DNA of 64,000 bases, taken from the NCBI GenBank assembly GCA_020744425.1, contig JAGMUV010000016.1, forward strand, positions 372,001-436,000, written 5' to 3'. Under the pieces are notes generated by a model. It was not told the origin of the DNA and did not search any database. It saw only the letters and a list, made by a program, of their open reading frames with translations. How positions within the stretch are numbered: the stretch's first letter is position 1; every line of letters begins with the position of its first letter. The stretch is from Dactylonectria macrodidyma. Lineage: Eukaryota > Ascomycota > Sordariomycetes > Hypocreales > Nectriaceae. Positions 41,866-51,984 of the stretch are shown here, piece by piece. The translations under genes were made by a program, and so were the position numbers.

Positions 41866-42330
41866 ATACCGGTGACCGCGATCTTCATATTCGTCCCTGG
41901 CATGCCCGTCGTCGTGAACTCGAACATCCACCAAGGCTTGAAGCTGGTCAACGGTGCCAGCTACACGGTATTGGACGTTATTCTCGGTAAGGCTCACTCG
42001 GGCTATCGTATGGACGCCAACACCATCCTCCACTTCGGCCCGCCGGCGAGGATCCTGCTCATGGCGGAGACAACGGAGGACTTCCACTTCGTCGGCATGC
42101 CGACCGGCACCACCCATCCTGCTGACGCCCATAAGCACCAAAATAGAGTGTCAGAAGAAGCGGCCATGGCAGCGGAGTGGCGTTATCCGCAGGGGATTAC
42201 CTGCGCAAGACGCGTTCGCCTGCACGGAATAAGCTGCAGGGCGGGAAGTTAGGCCGGGTGGCCTTGGAACCGCGAGGGACCGGGATGAGTGCGACCCTGA
42301 CAGAGGAAGAGGAAGAGGGGCAGACAGCAT
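41866..42330 (+). pseudogene. Degenerate DNA-helicase C-terminal fragment
   Basis: The frame from about 41872 reads VPGMPVVVNSNIHQGLKLV, NGASYTVLDVI and TTEDFHFVGMP. After a +1 shift near 42115, ILLTPISTKIECQKKRPWQR continues in another frame. This order, a pore-loop-like PGMPVVV segment then a nucleic-acid-binding OB-like piece, is that of the C-terminal part of fungal transposon-associated Pif1/RecD-type helicases. No ATPase motifs remain and it is frameshifted. Confidence 0.55.
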
Positions 42331-42499
42331 CAATCAGGTGGTCCATGCACAGGATCATGACTTTCCCCAAGTACCACAATATCCTTGCTCGGTGGCTGAT
42401 GATTACTCCGTACGGTAATGGGATACACTCTGACAGCCAGGGTTTCTAGCTACTAATTTTGGCGCTATTATTTTCAGCTCAGCCCGAGCTGAGTTTGAG
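42331..42499. other. Spacer
   Basis: No feature seen between the helicase fragment and the bHLH locus. Confidence 0.4.
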
Positions 42500-42675
42500 G
42501 TGTTCAGGGCGTCCTCAAATGCCCCAGCGACCCCTTTCGACCTCGAGATGTCTTCTCCAGATACCATCTCCCTTTCCCCGATGCCAACTCGTTTCGTCCC
42601 GCATCCGACCGTTCCTCGGGACCTCCAAAGCTACCGAGACTTGGATAGACCGACGCCATTGTCACTTCTTCCAGC

Positions 42676-43091
42676 ATGGTAATCAAGCCCAAGTCTCCTC
42701 CCGCACCGGCACGCAACTCTGGTCGCCACAAACCATCGGAAGCCTCGCCCACGCGCACAATCGAGAAGCGCCACTCCACGCAGTTAAATGCTGCATTTAC
42801 CGAACTACGGAATAGTATCCCTAGTATGAGAGTTGTCATGGCAAAGGAAGGAGAGGAGAATGCAACGAAGGATCCGCAAGAAGGAACGCCTAAAACAAGA
42901 GTGGATAAGGTTAGTTAGTTAACACCCAACTGATGATTCAACGATTCTTACCTAGAATACAGGAGGCCATTATGTATATAGCGATGGAGTATATTGCGAT
43001 CCTTGAGGAGAGAAATAGATCTCTCCTAGAAGAGCGCATAGCACTGCAGTCGAAAATCGCTGCGTTTGAGATGTTATTTCCACGTTACTGA
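42676..43091 (+). CDS. bHLH protein (SREBP-like basic region), possibly N-terminally damaged
   Basis: Exons 42676-42909 and 42963-43091 (53-bp intron, GTTAGT/ACAG) encode about 120 residues. The basic helix is TRTIEKRHSTQLNAAFTEL, followed by RNSIPSMRVV, a polar loop of about 25 residues, TPKTRVDK, and helix 2 across the splice (EAIMYIAMEYIAILEERNRSL). A leucine-rich coiled end follows. The EKR-H-x-x-LN arrangement resembles SREBP-type factors, with His where they carry Tyr. A frame just upstream (42500-42682; SSPDTISLSPMPTRFVP...) has the composition of a transcription-factor N-terminus. It ends in a stop 1 nt out of phase, so a frameshift or unseen intron separates them. It lies among transposons and could be a fragment of a larger gene. 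Confidence 0.6.
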
Positions 43092-43550
43092 TCTTCCTAT
43101 ACATGTTTTGCCGCACACCGGGCTTGATGAGGCATCGATATGATCGGTTTTCACGTGGACGTCGCGGCGGGTATTGAGGGACCTCCAGGGCCGCCAGGCT
43201 ATTGGGGACCGCCTGGGCAAGAGGGAGGGTCAAAGAGAACTCTATCATCAAAAGTGTCATATTTCGTCTACGTATTGTTATAAAGTCTTGCGGCCTGAAC
43301 GATGACAGACCAAGCTTACCTCTTTGCCCAAAAAACGTGACAGAACGAATGGGAATTTTGCTGGACCCAGCGCCTAATGCGTAGATCACAGAGTCACAGC
43401 ACACGAGGACCCTGAGATCTCAACCGCCTGGGAACCAGCCCAAAGCCAGCCAGGGTCCTGGGGTTGGCTTCGTGTAGTGTACCCGGCACGAAGTACCTGA
43501 TGCGGCTGGTGACAGTCCACCCTCTCCACTCGCTCACCAAACAACCCCTA
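43092..43550. other. No gene recognised
   Basis: Includes a very short GPPGPPG-coding stretch (about 43168-43220) too small to call. The rest is upstream DNA of the RGS gene. Confidence 0.4.
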
Positions 43551-43992
43551 AAAGGTGCCCTCCCGTCCCTTCAGTGGCCCCTTCCAGCGGCTCCAGCGGT
43601 CCCCTAGCAGCACTGGCACCCCCTGTTACACCACTAGGCCAAGTACCCGCGACCTGCCCGGGGTCCCTGCTGGCTTTGCCCTGCCCGCTCGTCTCAGTGC
43701 CTGTCCACCAGCCTGGTGTTTCCTACCCCTACACTCTCCTCTCACACCCAAGAAACCCCCGTCATCAAATCCCCTTATGGCCTTTCCATTCCCGTTAGAT
43801 GGCCACTGTCTGTCGCATCATCCTCAGCCCACGGTTCACCACGCTGTCCCTCCCTCGAATACCCTCGAGCAGCCCCCCACTCACTCCCGCTCCTCCCTTT
43901 CGGAACGGTCTCATGTCGCCGCTGCTGCCGCCATACCGGCTCCGTCTCCCAGACTCGACCAGCGTTCGTCGAGCGCCATCCTCGCCCTGGCC

Positions 43993-46024
43993 ATGGCCGC
44001 CTTGGACAGGACCCAGAGCGCCATCGCCACCATCTCGGAGCCCGTGATCCGCCCTCGGCACTCCAACGGTACCCTCGAGACTCTCCCTCCTCCCCAGCTC
44101 GACACCCGCCTCGGAGCCCTCCAGCTCGGACAAGAACCACCGGCCCAGGAGTGCCTCGAGCCAGTCCCCTGTTGTCCAGTATCAACCTGGACAGCGCCGT
44201 CGCTACCCAAGCTGCTTCGGCGAACCACCCGCTGTCCCAGCCTCACTCGGCCACAGAACCCAACCGACCACCTCCCGCCAAGTCTACCGTCACGGCAAAC
44301 AAGATGCACCAAACATCCTCGCGCTTGCTGCGCATGACGGATGACAACCAGCCGTTCACGAGGGTATGTGCTATGGTTCTACTTACTTCCACCTGCCGCT
44401 TCGCATGGCGTGCGCCATTGTGCGGCGTTCCGCGCGGGCCATGCGGAGCCCCCCCTATGAAACGCCACCTCCAGAACCCCTTCTCGCCAGAGCATTGGCT
44501 GACTTTGGTAGTACAATAGGACTTCGAGGATCTCTTCTCCACCCTCGTCGTAAGTCTTCTGCCGCTCTCGGCCCACCGCGTCCGATTGACCAAGATCGAG
44601 TACACTTTCCTCTCCGAGGATGCCATCAACAACCTCGGATCCCTCAAGTTCTCCCAGTCGAATCGTATACCAGACCCTAAAGACCCCTCTCGCATCGTCA
44701 CCACCACCACAACCACCACCTTCTCCATGGGCAAGGACATGGCCCGGTCCATCTGCCAACGCTTCGTCGAGGCCCGTTTCATTGAATCGGCCGACGGCAA
44801 GTATCAGCAGGTGTACAACATGAAGGGATCGGTCTGGCAGCTGACGCCTAAGGGAATCACCGTGCTGGACAGGTTCTGCTCGAGGAGCGGTATCCAGCAG
44901 AAGCAGGTGTCGGAGCTGGTCAACCTGGGGGCAACCCAGCTCGTCCTGCTGGAGAGGGACTCCCAGAGCGATAAGCTTCTCCATGACCAGGGCACCCTTG
45001 AGGTCATTTTGCGCCGGTTCGTGGGTGCCGAACACCGGAACATCAAGCCGACCGTCAATGCAGCCGATTCGGACTCGTTGCACGATTACAAGGATGGTCT
45101 GACCGGTGTCAAGGTGGCAGCCGAGCGCAAGGTCAACGGCAAGACGTATCGAGATACCTTCACTGGCAAGGCCACAGCCGACTGGTTGATGGACTGCTCC
45201 ACGATGATTGACAAGCGAGAAACCGTCGAGGTCGCCACCCTCTTTGTCGAGTACGATCTGATGGAGCCCGTCGCTCAAGACCGAGCCTACATGTCCCAGA
45301 ACCCGGGTTGCAACTTGTTCCAGCCCACCAAGTATGCCATCTATCAGATTTCCCAACGGGGCAAGGATCTCATCAACGGTTCCGGCTGGAGGGGACGAGA
45401 GTCGGAGAGCGAGGGCGGTGCGGCTTCTCAGCGAAATAGCATCATCAGGGACTCCAACACCCAGCGGCTCGACAAGATCCTCAACGATCCTGCGCTCCGT
45501 CTTCTCTTCCGGGAGAATCTGCGCGACACGCACTGCGAGGAGAACCTGTCCTTCTACCAAGACGTAGACGAGTTTGTCCGCAACTGCAAGGCCGTCACCC
45601 GCACGGCTCAAAAGAACCCCAACAACACCTCGATGGACGGGGTCAAGGAGATCATGGCCCAGGCGTATGGAATTTACAACGCTTTCCTTGCCCCCGTATC
45701 TCCTCGTGAGCTCAACATCGACCACCAGCTCCGCAACAGCCTGGCCACTCGGATGACCAAGGCCGTCGGCCAAGACGTGGCCATGATCGACACTCTCCAG
45801 GGAATAACGTCCCTCTTTGAGGACACCCAGAACGCCGTCGTCGAGCTGATGGCTAGTGTGAGTTTCACTAACCCCCAAACTTCGGCGAGGCCGACGGCGC
45901 TGACGCACAGCAGGATTCGGTGCCAAAATTCCTGAGCAGCCCCAAGTATGAGCAGCAATTGCGGAATTACGAGTTGGACCTCGTCGGACGAGGCCCTGAG
46001 TCCCAAGCCAAGCTTTACCCGTGA
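43993..46024 (+). CDS. DEP-DEP-RGS regulator of G-protein signalling (FlbA type), 5' end damaged or unresolved
   Basis: Confident exons: one ending at 44363 (...RLLRMTDDNQPFTR), 44520-45857, and 45914-46024 ending GRGPESQAKLYP. The 44520 exon opens DFEDLFSTLVVSLLPLSAHRV and contains two DEP domains (about 44570-44900 and 45090-45370; the second with TFTGKATADWLMDC). An RGS domain follows (45450-45857; LRLLFRENLRDTHCEENLSFY, IDHQLRNSLATRM). FlbA-type proteins speed GTP hydrolysis on a G-alpha subunit and thereby favour conidiation over growth. The first exon region is Ser/Pro-rich and changes frame twice (near 44072 and 44165) if read as one protein. I chose the ATG at 43993 provisionally. Either introns are missed or the 5' part has indels. 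The C-terminus runs straight into a 14-3-3 fragment. Confidence 0.75.
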
Positions 46025-46333
46025 ACCGTGTAGTAGCGACTTCGCCAAGGACATTTTAGAGCTGCTCGATAAGAGACTGATCCACAATGCGACTGCAGGC
46101 ATGTCCAAGGTATCCTACCACAAGATGTATGCTTATTTTAAACCGCTTCTCGGACGCGTATTTACTTACCGTGCTTTAGGAAAGGTGACTACAGTCGTTA
46201 TCTGGCGGAATTCGGGTCGGCCGAGAAGCGCAACACTGCTATTATCTCTACCCAAGAGGTCTACAAAGTAGCTTCCAAGTGCATGATCCGATTTACTCAA
46301 CGCTGTCGGAGATACTTATATATTCCTCTTTAG
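46025..46333 (+). pseudogene. 14-3-3 protein fragment, two exons
   Basis: A frame different from the RGS end reads FAKDILELLDKRLIHNATAG, then SKVSYHKM. An intron at 46127-46179 (GTATGC/TTTAG) follows, then KGDYSRYLAEFGSAEKRN and EVYKVASK. This is the central part of a 14-3-3 protein (compare SKVFYYKMKGDYxRYLAEF of the family), including one arginine-tyrosine pair of the phosphopeptide groove. The N-terminal helices and the C-terminal half (the PIRLGLALN helix onward) are missing; it stops after CRRYLYIPL. It abuts, and slightly overlaps in frame with, the RGS 3' end, so it arose by a rearrangement. A read-through fusion would need one extra base change. Confidence 0.78.
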
Positions 46334-46567
46334 ACAGGGTGAGACGTGGCTTGGTCGTTCAATAATAATTGCGGCTCTAAAAAGGTAGTTGGGATTGTTG
46401 AATGAGCGGTCAAGATGCATTGTATGATGTACGTTCTGTGATTGGTACGTCTGCAGCCATTGCCTCTTCACAGACATGAGGCTAGCTTTAGGTGCGCCTT
46501 TCGGGGGGGGGGGACTTGTAATATGTACCGTCCATTTTTGCCGGAATTAGCAGCGTGACCACTGTAT
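46334..46567. other. Spacer with a poly-G run
   Basis: A 12-base G run ends near 46514. No gene. Confidence 0.5.
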
Positions 46568-47129
46568 CTATCTCCTTGACCTCGAAATTATTACGTTTTT
46601 CAGCCACAAGGCTTGGGGCCAATCAGATGGGCCATAATCCTTGTCATAGACCCACCGGTACAAAAAGGTACATACAACCACAAGCCAAACACGAGTGAAA
46701 GTCAACCTTCCGAATGCCATTGATTCTAACAGTTCCTCTTCGAATTACTACTACACAACGCGACGCCGCATTCTTGGCACCCCGTAATAACAAAGTGTTT
46801 CTGAGATGGTCGTTTTACTAGTTGTGGTTGATTTATTGACATGTTTTGTCATTTTGAAGAGCAGAAGGCACAAAAGCCACGTTTTCGTGAGATGTACTCT
46901 CAAGTGGGTTAAGTTCTGTGAAGGGGTAGATTCTCTAGGGCCTGCCAGCCCGCTGTTTCGAAGCGCTACCTGCCGACCGAACCCCTCGAAGATCTCGAAA
47001 TACAGGCACTTTCGAAATCTATTCTGACTCGTTGTTGGTTTATCCCAGCCATGACACTGAAAGGGTCATGTACCGAAAGTCAAAAGTGGGTCCGCTAAAA
47101 ACGTAATAATTTCGAGGTCAAGGAGATAG
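46568..47129. repeat. 562-bp element with perfect 33-bp inverted repeat
   Basis: 46568-46600 and 47097-47129 are exact reverse complements (CTATCTCCTTGACCTCG...). The interior has no domain-bearing frame. A perfect 33-bp match implies a young insertion or gene conversion; it is probably a MITE. Confidence 0.8.
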
Positions 47130-47559
47130 GATGGAACTTCTCCAGTAGCGAAAGTACGAAGTAATAAATAGTAATAGGAAAAAAGCCAATGCCCCTATCC
47201 TCTATACACTCCCATGCCCATTCATGCTTTATGCTTCTGATCCTCTGCCGAATTCTGAGGGGTTCTCTAGTGGATAGATGGCCCGGTACGAAGGTCAGGG
47301 GATGGCCGATTTTGAGAACCCCCCAAGTCGCTAGGTCAGACTGTCTCTTTATGATGCCCGGAATGCTCTCGATATCTGTTGCCGCTTTTGCGCCGCTCTG
47401 CTGGTGCCAGATCTCCGATGTCATTCAGCCGAAGGCGTACAAAGAGACCTGGCCTCAGCTGCCGCTCTTTGTAGCACTTTCCATAAAAACCCCAACGCAC
47501 TCTGCCATTAGCCAAGTATGCCATTCATAGGCTAGCCTGGATTCTGTGATCGGCAAGGC
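47130..47559. other. No gene recognised
   Basis: Intergenic. It ends at the TA target (47560-47561) of the next transposon. Confidence 0.5.
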
Positions 47560-47934
47560 TACTAGGGGGGTCTCGTCAATTCTTTTCAGCTCAACCCCCC
47601 GTTCGTCCCTCACGGGGGGTACGTTGACTAGCCAAAAGTTCGGCGACTCACCGAGCTAAGAAAGATACCTAGAAAATAGCTGTGCGCCCTAGTAAAATTA
47701 AGTACCAATGTTTAATCGAATAACTCCTTTACATACAAGGCGTATGCACAACCCCGCGCTGTGACACATCTGCAACACCAACCCCGCATCACCACATCCT
47801 CAAATTGGTAGCATTCACTAAAACGCTAAAATACTACGTCACCCCATGCACATTGGAGCGGCGATGGGGTGCATGGGGTAGCCTCAGCCGAAGGCTGTGT
47901 GTCCGCGACCCGGGAAGCTATTACTACTACTGCA

Positions 47935-48480
47935 CTATCTACGTAATGATCCATTGCCATGGCCATTCTTGGTATTAAGTGACATGTACGGATTCCGTGT
48001 GAGCACCTGTCGTTTCCTAAGCTCCTGATCCCTCATCTTCATCTTCATGCCATCCAAGAAAGACCCGTAGATCAGGTGATTACGATCAAATGGTGCATCA
48101 AACATCAAACCCTCGAGCGTCTTCACACGAGAGATAGCCACGTAGCTTAACCCAGTCTGGAAATCCCGGCAGGAGAGATCGGAAACGATCATATCTTCTG
48201 TGATGCTTTGTGGCTTATAAACGGTAATAGCGTAGCATATGATCAGGGGGAACTGGGTGAGAGTGCAGAGAGTGGCTCCGATGAGGAAGCCCCTCTCTAT
48301 AAGGAGAATCGGGACAATCTTCCTGCCACCAGGGGTAGTTAGGAACACTAGTCTAATGTACTTATTAAACTCTATTATGATAACATGAGGGTCTCGGATG
48401 CTTCCCGGCCCTGTGGAACCTAGCAGCCAAGTAAGAGTAATCCAAACCAGTTGTGCTGCTTCGGGCAGTAGATGGGTCAG
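47935..48480 (-). pseudogene. Helitron/Pif1 helicase C-terminal fragment inside the transposon
   Basis: The minus-strand frame, open from about 48480, reads GPGSIRDPHVIIIEFNKYIR, then TTPGGRKIVPI and LTQFPLIICYAITVYKPQSI (helicase motif V region). It ends with TGLSYVAISRVKTLEGLMFD (motif VI) and a short basic tail. It lacks the ATP-binding half, so it is not a helicase by itself. The first ATG of the open frame is well inside the domain. It may be a captured fragment or an older insertion; it is uninterrupted by stops over about 180 codons, which is unusual for a dead passenger. Confidence 0.75.
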
Positions 48481-48556
48481 AATGTGAGGCGATTGGATGG
48501 GTCGTTAGCTACACGAGAGGTAAGGAAGCTAGAGCACGGAAATGCCGCATACTTTA

Positions 48557-49105
48557 TTAAGTTAGTGGAAATGGCGTCCCCAGCACAACGTGCAGCTGGC
48601 TAAGTGACTTTCGGAATAGCCTCCTAGCTGTATAAATTTGCTGTAGTTTCTCTAGCGACGTAAGCTGAATTCTGGATCTCTCGTTAGGAGGCAATAAGCC
48701 AGCATCTCCGGCGGTTCTCTTCGGGGCACGTCTCTTAGCTAAGGCTAGGTTCCTCAGCGTCAAGGTCGCGTCTCTGGATCTGGAATACTTCATTTAGTTA
48801 GTATTGGTCTTACAGAGTGGGGAGACAGAGCTGACATGAGAATCGTTCTTATTACGACAATCAAGGCGGTTCTTCGTATTCCCAGCAGACTTCCTTTTGC
48901 TGACGAAGTCACCCGCCGGTCTCTCCTCGCGACAGCGGGCACAGACAACGGAAATTATATCCATTATAGAGCTCCCGGGAAGTAGATTTAGGACCCATTG
49001 CCTAACGAAAAGAAGACACGCAGAAGCGTCGAAGCAGACGAAATGGCTATCTTCAGCCAAGTGTAACGTAAACAAATCATCTTCTGAGTAAACAAACGGC
49101 GACAT
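48557..49105 (-). CDS. Accessory ORF with a zinc-ribbon-like motif, probably two exons
   Basis: The first frame (49105-48794) starts MSPFVYSEDDLFTLHL and contains CARCREERPAGDFVSKR and KNRLDCRNKND. This C-x2-C...C arrangement is reminiscent of the zinc-ribbon motif found in transposon-encoded fungal proteins, though only one further cysteine is seen. A second frame (48793-48557) begins KYSRSRDATLTLRNLALAKR and is basic and helical. A possible intron starts GTCAGC at about 48840, contains ACTAAC and ends near 48787, joining NDSH to YSRSRD; the donor is weak. Divergent from the transposase, it would be a DNA- or RNA-binding accessory protein. No known name. Confidence 0.5.
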
Positions 49106-49477
49106 GGTGCAGAGTGGCTTGGACCCACTTATCTGGAGCCGTCAGCCAGTTGCCGAACGATTTGCGGCTGGCAATACAAAACTTGGACCAATCAGAGCTC
49201 GAGAAACTTATTACCCTTGTCTGCACCAAACCCTCATTACTGGGGAGCAGCCGCCACACCGGCTTGCTAGGAAGGCCTCCCGTTAGGAAGCCACATTTTA
49301 TTAGCCAATCAGAAGGTAGATAACTTTGCAACCAATCAGAGGCCAGGGACGGGGGTGTGAAGGGTCGGGCGCGAATAAGAAAGACCTTCCTAACGGAAGG
49401 CATTCTGGAAACTTAAAAACTTAAGAACTGATGTAGAGTCAGCCTTCGGCTGAATAAGTTCAACCCACCACAACATT

Positions 49478-51730
49478 ATGAGTTCTTCGCCAATTCGTGA
49501 TCAGGATGTATCATCTTGTAGCCCAGAACCTCAACTATCTGCAGTGCAAAAATGGATCAATCCCAGCACCGGGAAGCCCAATTTCTCGCGGCATAATGAC
49601 GGCAACCTCGAGCAGCGCACTGTTGCCGCAGCAGAGCTCTTCCACGAGGGTTATTATCGCTCTGTTGCCGCGGCATCGCGAGACTTGAGGGTCCCATATG
49701 ATAGACTCCTGAGCCGTACTAAAGGAGCGAAGCCTACCACCCAAAATGGCGGTAACAACACTCTCTTGACCGACACGCAGGAGCAGGCAGTACTGTGTTG
49801 GGCACATCGCCGGGTCACACAGGGCCACCACATTCAACTTCGGTCTCTTCAACACAACGCAAATGCTATACTGAGAGCTTCCGGCCACTCACGAAAATCT
49901 TCACATAGCTGGGCTAAGCGCTTCATGAAGCGCTGGAAAAGCACCTTTTACGTGAAGCAGTCTATGACCCGTGATGTGAAGCGGAAGGCGATGCAAGACC
50001 GCGCCCACATCGAGGCTTTCTTCTGCGCCTTTGAAGACTTTGTGCGTGAAAATGGCATCAAAGTTGAGAATATCTGGAACTTCGATGAGACGGGCTTCAT
50101 GATCGGATATCTCCAGAAAGGCACCTTCGTATGGACTTTTCGAGAGGTTGAACAGCCTATTCTAACTGATGCACACATCACTATCTCTGTGACCGCGGTT
50201 GAGTCGATTTCGGCTGCTGGTGCTTCTATTCCCCCCTTTATCATCATGCCCGGTATCAACATTCCCGTCAAATGGGTCCAAAATCGCCTCAGTGACGATA
50301 CTACGATTACAACTAGCAGTAAGGGGTATATCAATGACGTCCTAGCTCTCGAGTGGGCTAAGCACTTTGAGCGACTTACACGGCCTTCTAACCCGGAAGA
50401 GAAGCGGCTGCTTCTTATGGATGGGTGCGAGAGCCACTTTACGCATGAAATCTTCTATTTTTGCAGTCAGCATAACATCGAGCTGTTTCCTATGCCTCCG
50501 CATCTTACACATCATCTTCAGCCTCTCGATGTTGGTGTTTTCAATGCATATAAGAAGTGGCATCAGCATATCCTATATAGGGAAATCGCTGACGGTGCTA
50601 ATGACTTCAATAAGACCGACTTCCTATACCACCTCCAAGAGATACGAGAACGGACCTTCCGGAAGAGCACAATTCTCTCTGCTTGGGAGAAATGCGGCCT
50701 GTTTCCTCATAACCCAGCTAAGGTCCTAGATAACCTCAAGGATCCGCTGTCATCACTAACCGCAGATATCTCTGTTGAGAGTCTCCCAGGTCACGTCGAA
50801 GTTGGCTCTTCCTCAGTAATCACAACACCACAACAACAGAGCTATGATAGCTTCATAACCCCTGTGACTCCTCAGAGGGTGCCGTTAGAAGCGTATGACT
50901 GGAGAAGGGCAGCTACACCACCGCTACGAATGAAGGCTATTGAGAAATATCAGGACTACGTGATGCTTCGTATACACACATCAATTACATCAGGGGTGCC
51001 GTTAACCCCGTCAGTCATGCGTGTATTTGAACATGCAGTCACTGCTAGCAACACACTGGCCCTGAATGGTATTACCGCAACTCAGGAGCTACACCGTCTC
51101 AAAGAGAAGGCTACGAGACGGTCAGCCCTCCAAACACAGACGTCAGTCATAGCAAAATACGGCCCAATTAGCGTCGGTGATGCGAGGCTTCGAGTCTTAA
51201 ATGATGAACACAATCGACAAGCTGCACAGGCTGATGAGAAGAAGCGAATTTTACGAAGAGACAGTCAAGATGAAGGTCTCTTTTTACGCCGTTGGATACG
51301 TGATGTCAGGTCACATGTGAGGCCTAGTATCACAGCTGTGAGGGTCGAAGTCATATATAGTAACCCTAGAAGAGCCTGGAAGCCGCTGTATCAGCTACGG
51401 CTAAAACGCAGCAACTGGTGGTCCAAAACTGACCGGCGTTCTCACCTTGCTTCGAGTGAGTGGCTTGCTCAGAAATATGCTCTTCATCGCCAACTTCAGC
51501 AGCTAGGAATAGGTGACGATAGATGGCAAGGAACAGGATCTTGGCCGAGAGACTACGAACCCGAAGTGGTCCAAGAAGCAGTCAACTTTGCTATTCTCAA
51601 CGCACAGGAACGGGCTCTTGGAAGGAAACAGTTGACTTTAGAAGCTGATGGAATTGAGGTTATCACGGAAGAGGTAATTGAGAATAGTCAGGGCGAGTTC
51701 CTGATCCTAAAAGACGAAGAAGATGACTAG
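49478..51730 (+). CDS. Pogo-like transposase, intact (HTH_psq/CENPB + DDE_1)
   Basis: An intronless 750-residue frame with the ATG at 49478. The N-terminus has a psq-like helix-turn-helix (FHEGYYRSVAAASRDLRVPY) and a CENPB-type domain (about residues 85-160; HRRVTQGHHIQLRSLQHNAN, SWAKRFMKRW). The DDE_1 core has IWNFDETGFMIG, LLMDGCESHFTHE and HHLQPLDVGVFNAYK, which supply the three catalytic aspartates. A long C-terminal region (430-750), rich in charged residues and with ALNGITATQELHRLKEKATRR, is typical of long fungal members. No damage is visible. It should mobilise this element, and the high similarity of the two ends suggests that it did so recently. Confidence 0.93.
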   Translation: MSSSPIRDQDVSSCSPEPQLSAVQKWINPSTGKPNFSRHNDGNLEQRTVAAAELFHEGYYRSVAAASRDLRVPYDRLLSRTKGAKPTTQNGGNNTLLTDTQEQAVLCWAHRRVTQGHHIQLRSLQHNANAILRASGHSRKSSHSWAKRFMKRWKSTFYVKQSMTRDVKRKAMQDRAHIEAFFCAFEDFVRENGIKVENIWNFDETGFMIGYLQKGTFVWTFREVEQPILTDAHITISVTAVESISAAGASIPPFIIMPGINIPVKWVQNRLSDDTTITTSSKGYINDVLALEWAKHFERLTRPSNPEEKRLLLMDGCESHFTHEIFYFCSQHNIELFPMPPHLTHHLQPLDVGVFNAYKKWHQHILYREIADGANDFNKTDFLYHLQEIRERTFRKSTILSAWEKCGLFPHNPAKVLDNLKDPLSSLTADISVESLPGHVEVGSSSVITTPQQQSYDSFITPVTPQRVPLEAYDWRRAATPPLRMKAIEKYQDYVMLRIHTSITSGVPLTPSVMRVFEHAVTASNTLALNGITATQELHRLKEKATRRSALQTQTSVIAKYGPISVGDARLRVLNDEHNRQAAQADEKKRILRRDSQDEGLFLRRWIRDVRSHVRPSITAVRVEVIYSNPRRAWKPLYQLRLKRSNWWSKTDRRSHLASSEWLAQKYALHRQLQQLGIGDDRWQGTGSWPRDYEPEVVQEAVNFAILNAQERALGRKQLTLEADGIEVITEEVIENSQGEFLILKDEEDD

Positions 51731-51984
51731 AAATGATGCTAGAAATGAAGAAAATGGCACTTTGGTCAGTCACTTACACCAGCCCGACTTTTCGTTTAGA
51801 ACATACTGATGCAACTGACCCCATGTAATCGCTATAATGAAGGTACCTCGTCTACACCAAGATTTTGGTGTGTATTGAGGTACCTAAATTTGGCTAGTCG
51901 CCGAACTTTTGGCTAGTCAACGTACCCCCCGTGAGGGACGAACGGTGGGTTGAGCTGAAAAGAAATGACGAGACCCCCCTAGTA

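Larger units (their letters stand above)
47562..51982 (+). mobile_element. Complete pogo-like transposon carrying extra reading frames
   Basis: The ends are CTAGGGGGGTCTCGTCA with inverted repeats of about 87 bp, two or three mismatches between arms. TA duplications lie at 47560-47561 and 51983-51984. The 4421-bp element holds an undamaged transposase (49478-51730, plus) and, on the minus strand, a cysteine-motif ORF (48557-49105) and a Helitron-type helicase C-terminal fragment (47935-48480). Near-identical arms and an open transposase suggest recent activity. It is unrelated at the ends to the CCATCCGG family. Confidence 0.93.

Noticed and set aside
43168..43220. Collagen-like GPPGPPG coding stretch
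   Set aside because: Only a few triplets long, no start or leader, and soon ended by other frames.
44379..45926. 515-codon minus-strand open frame opposite the RGS gene
   Set aside because: It mirrors the biased codon use of the RGS exons; it has no domain, and the plus strand has clear DEP and RGS motifs.
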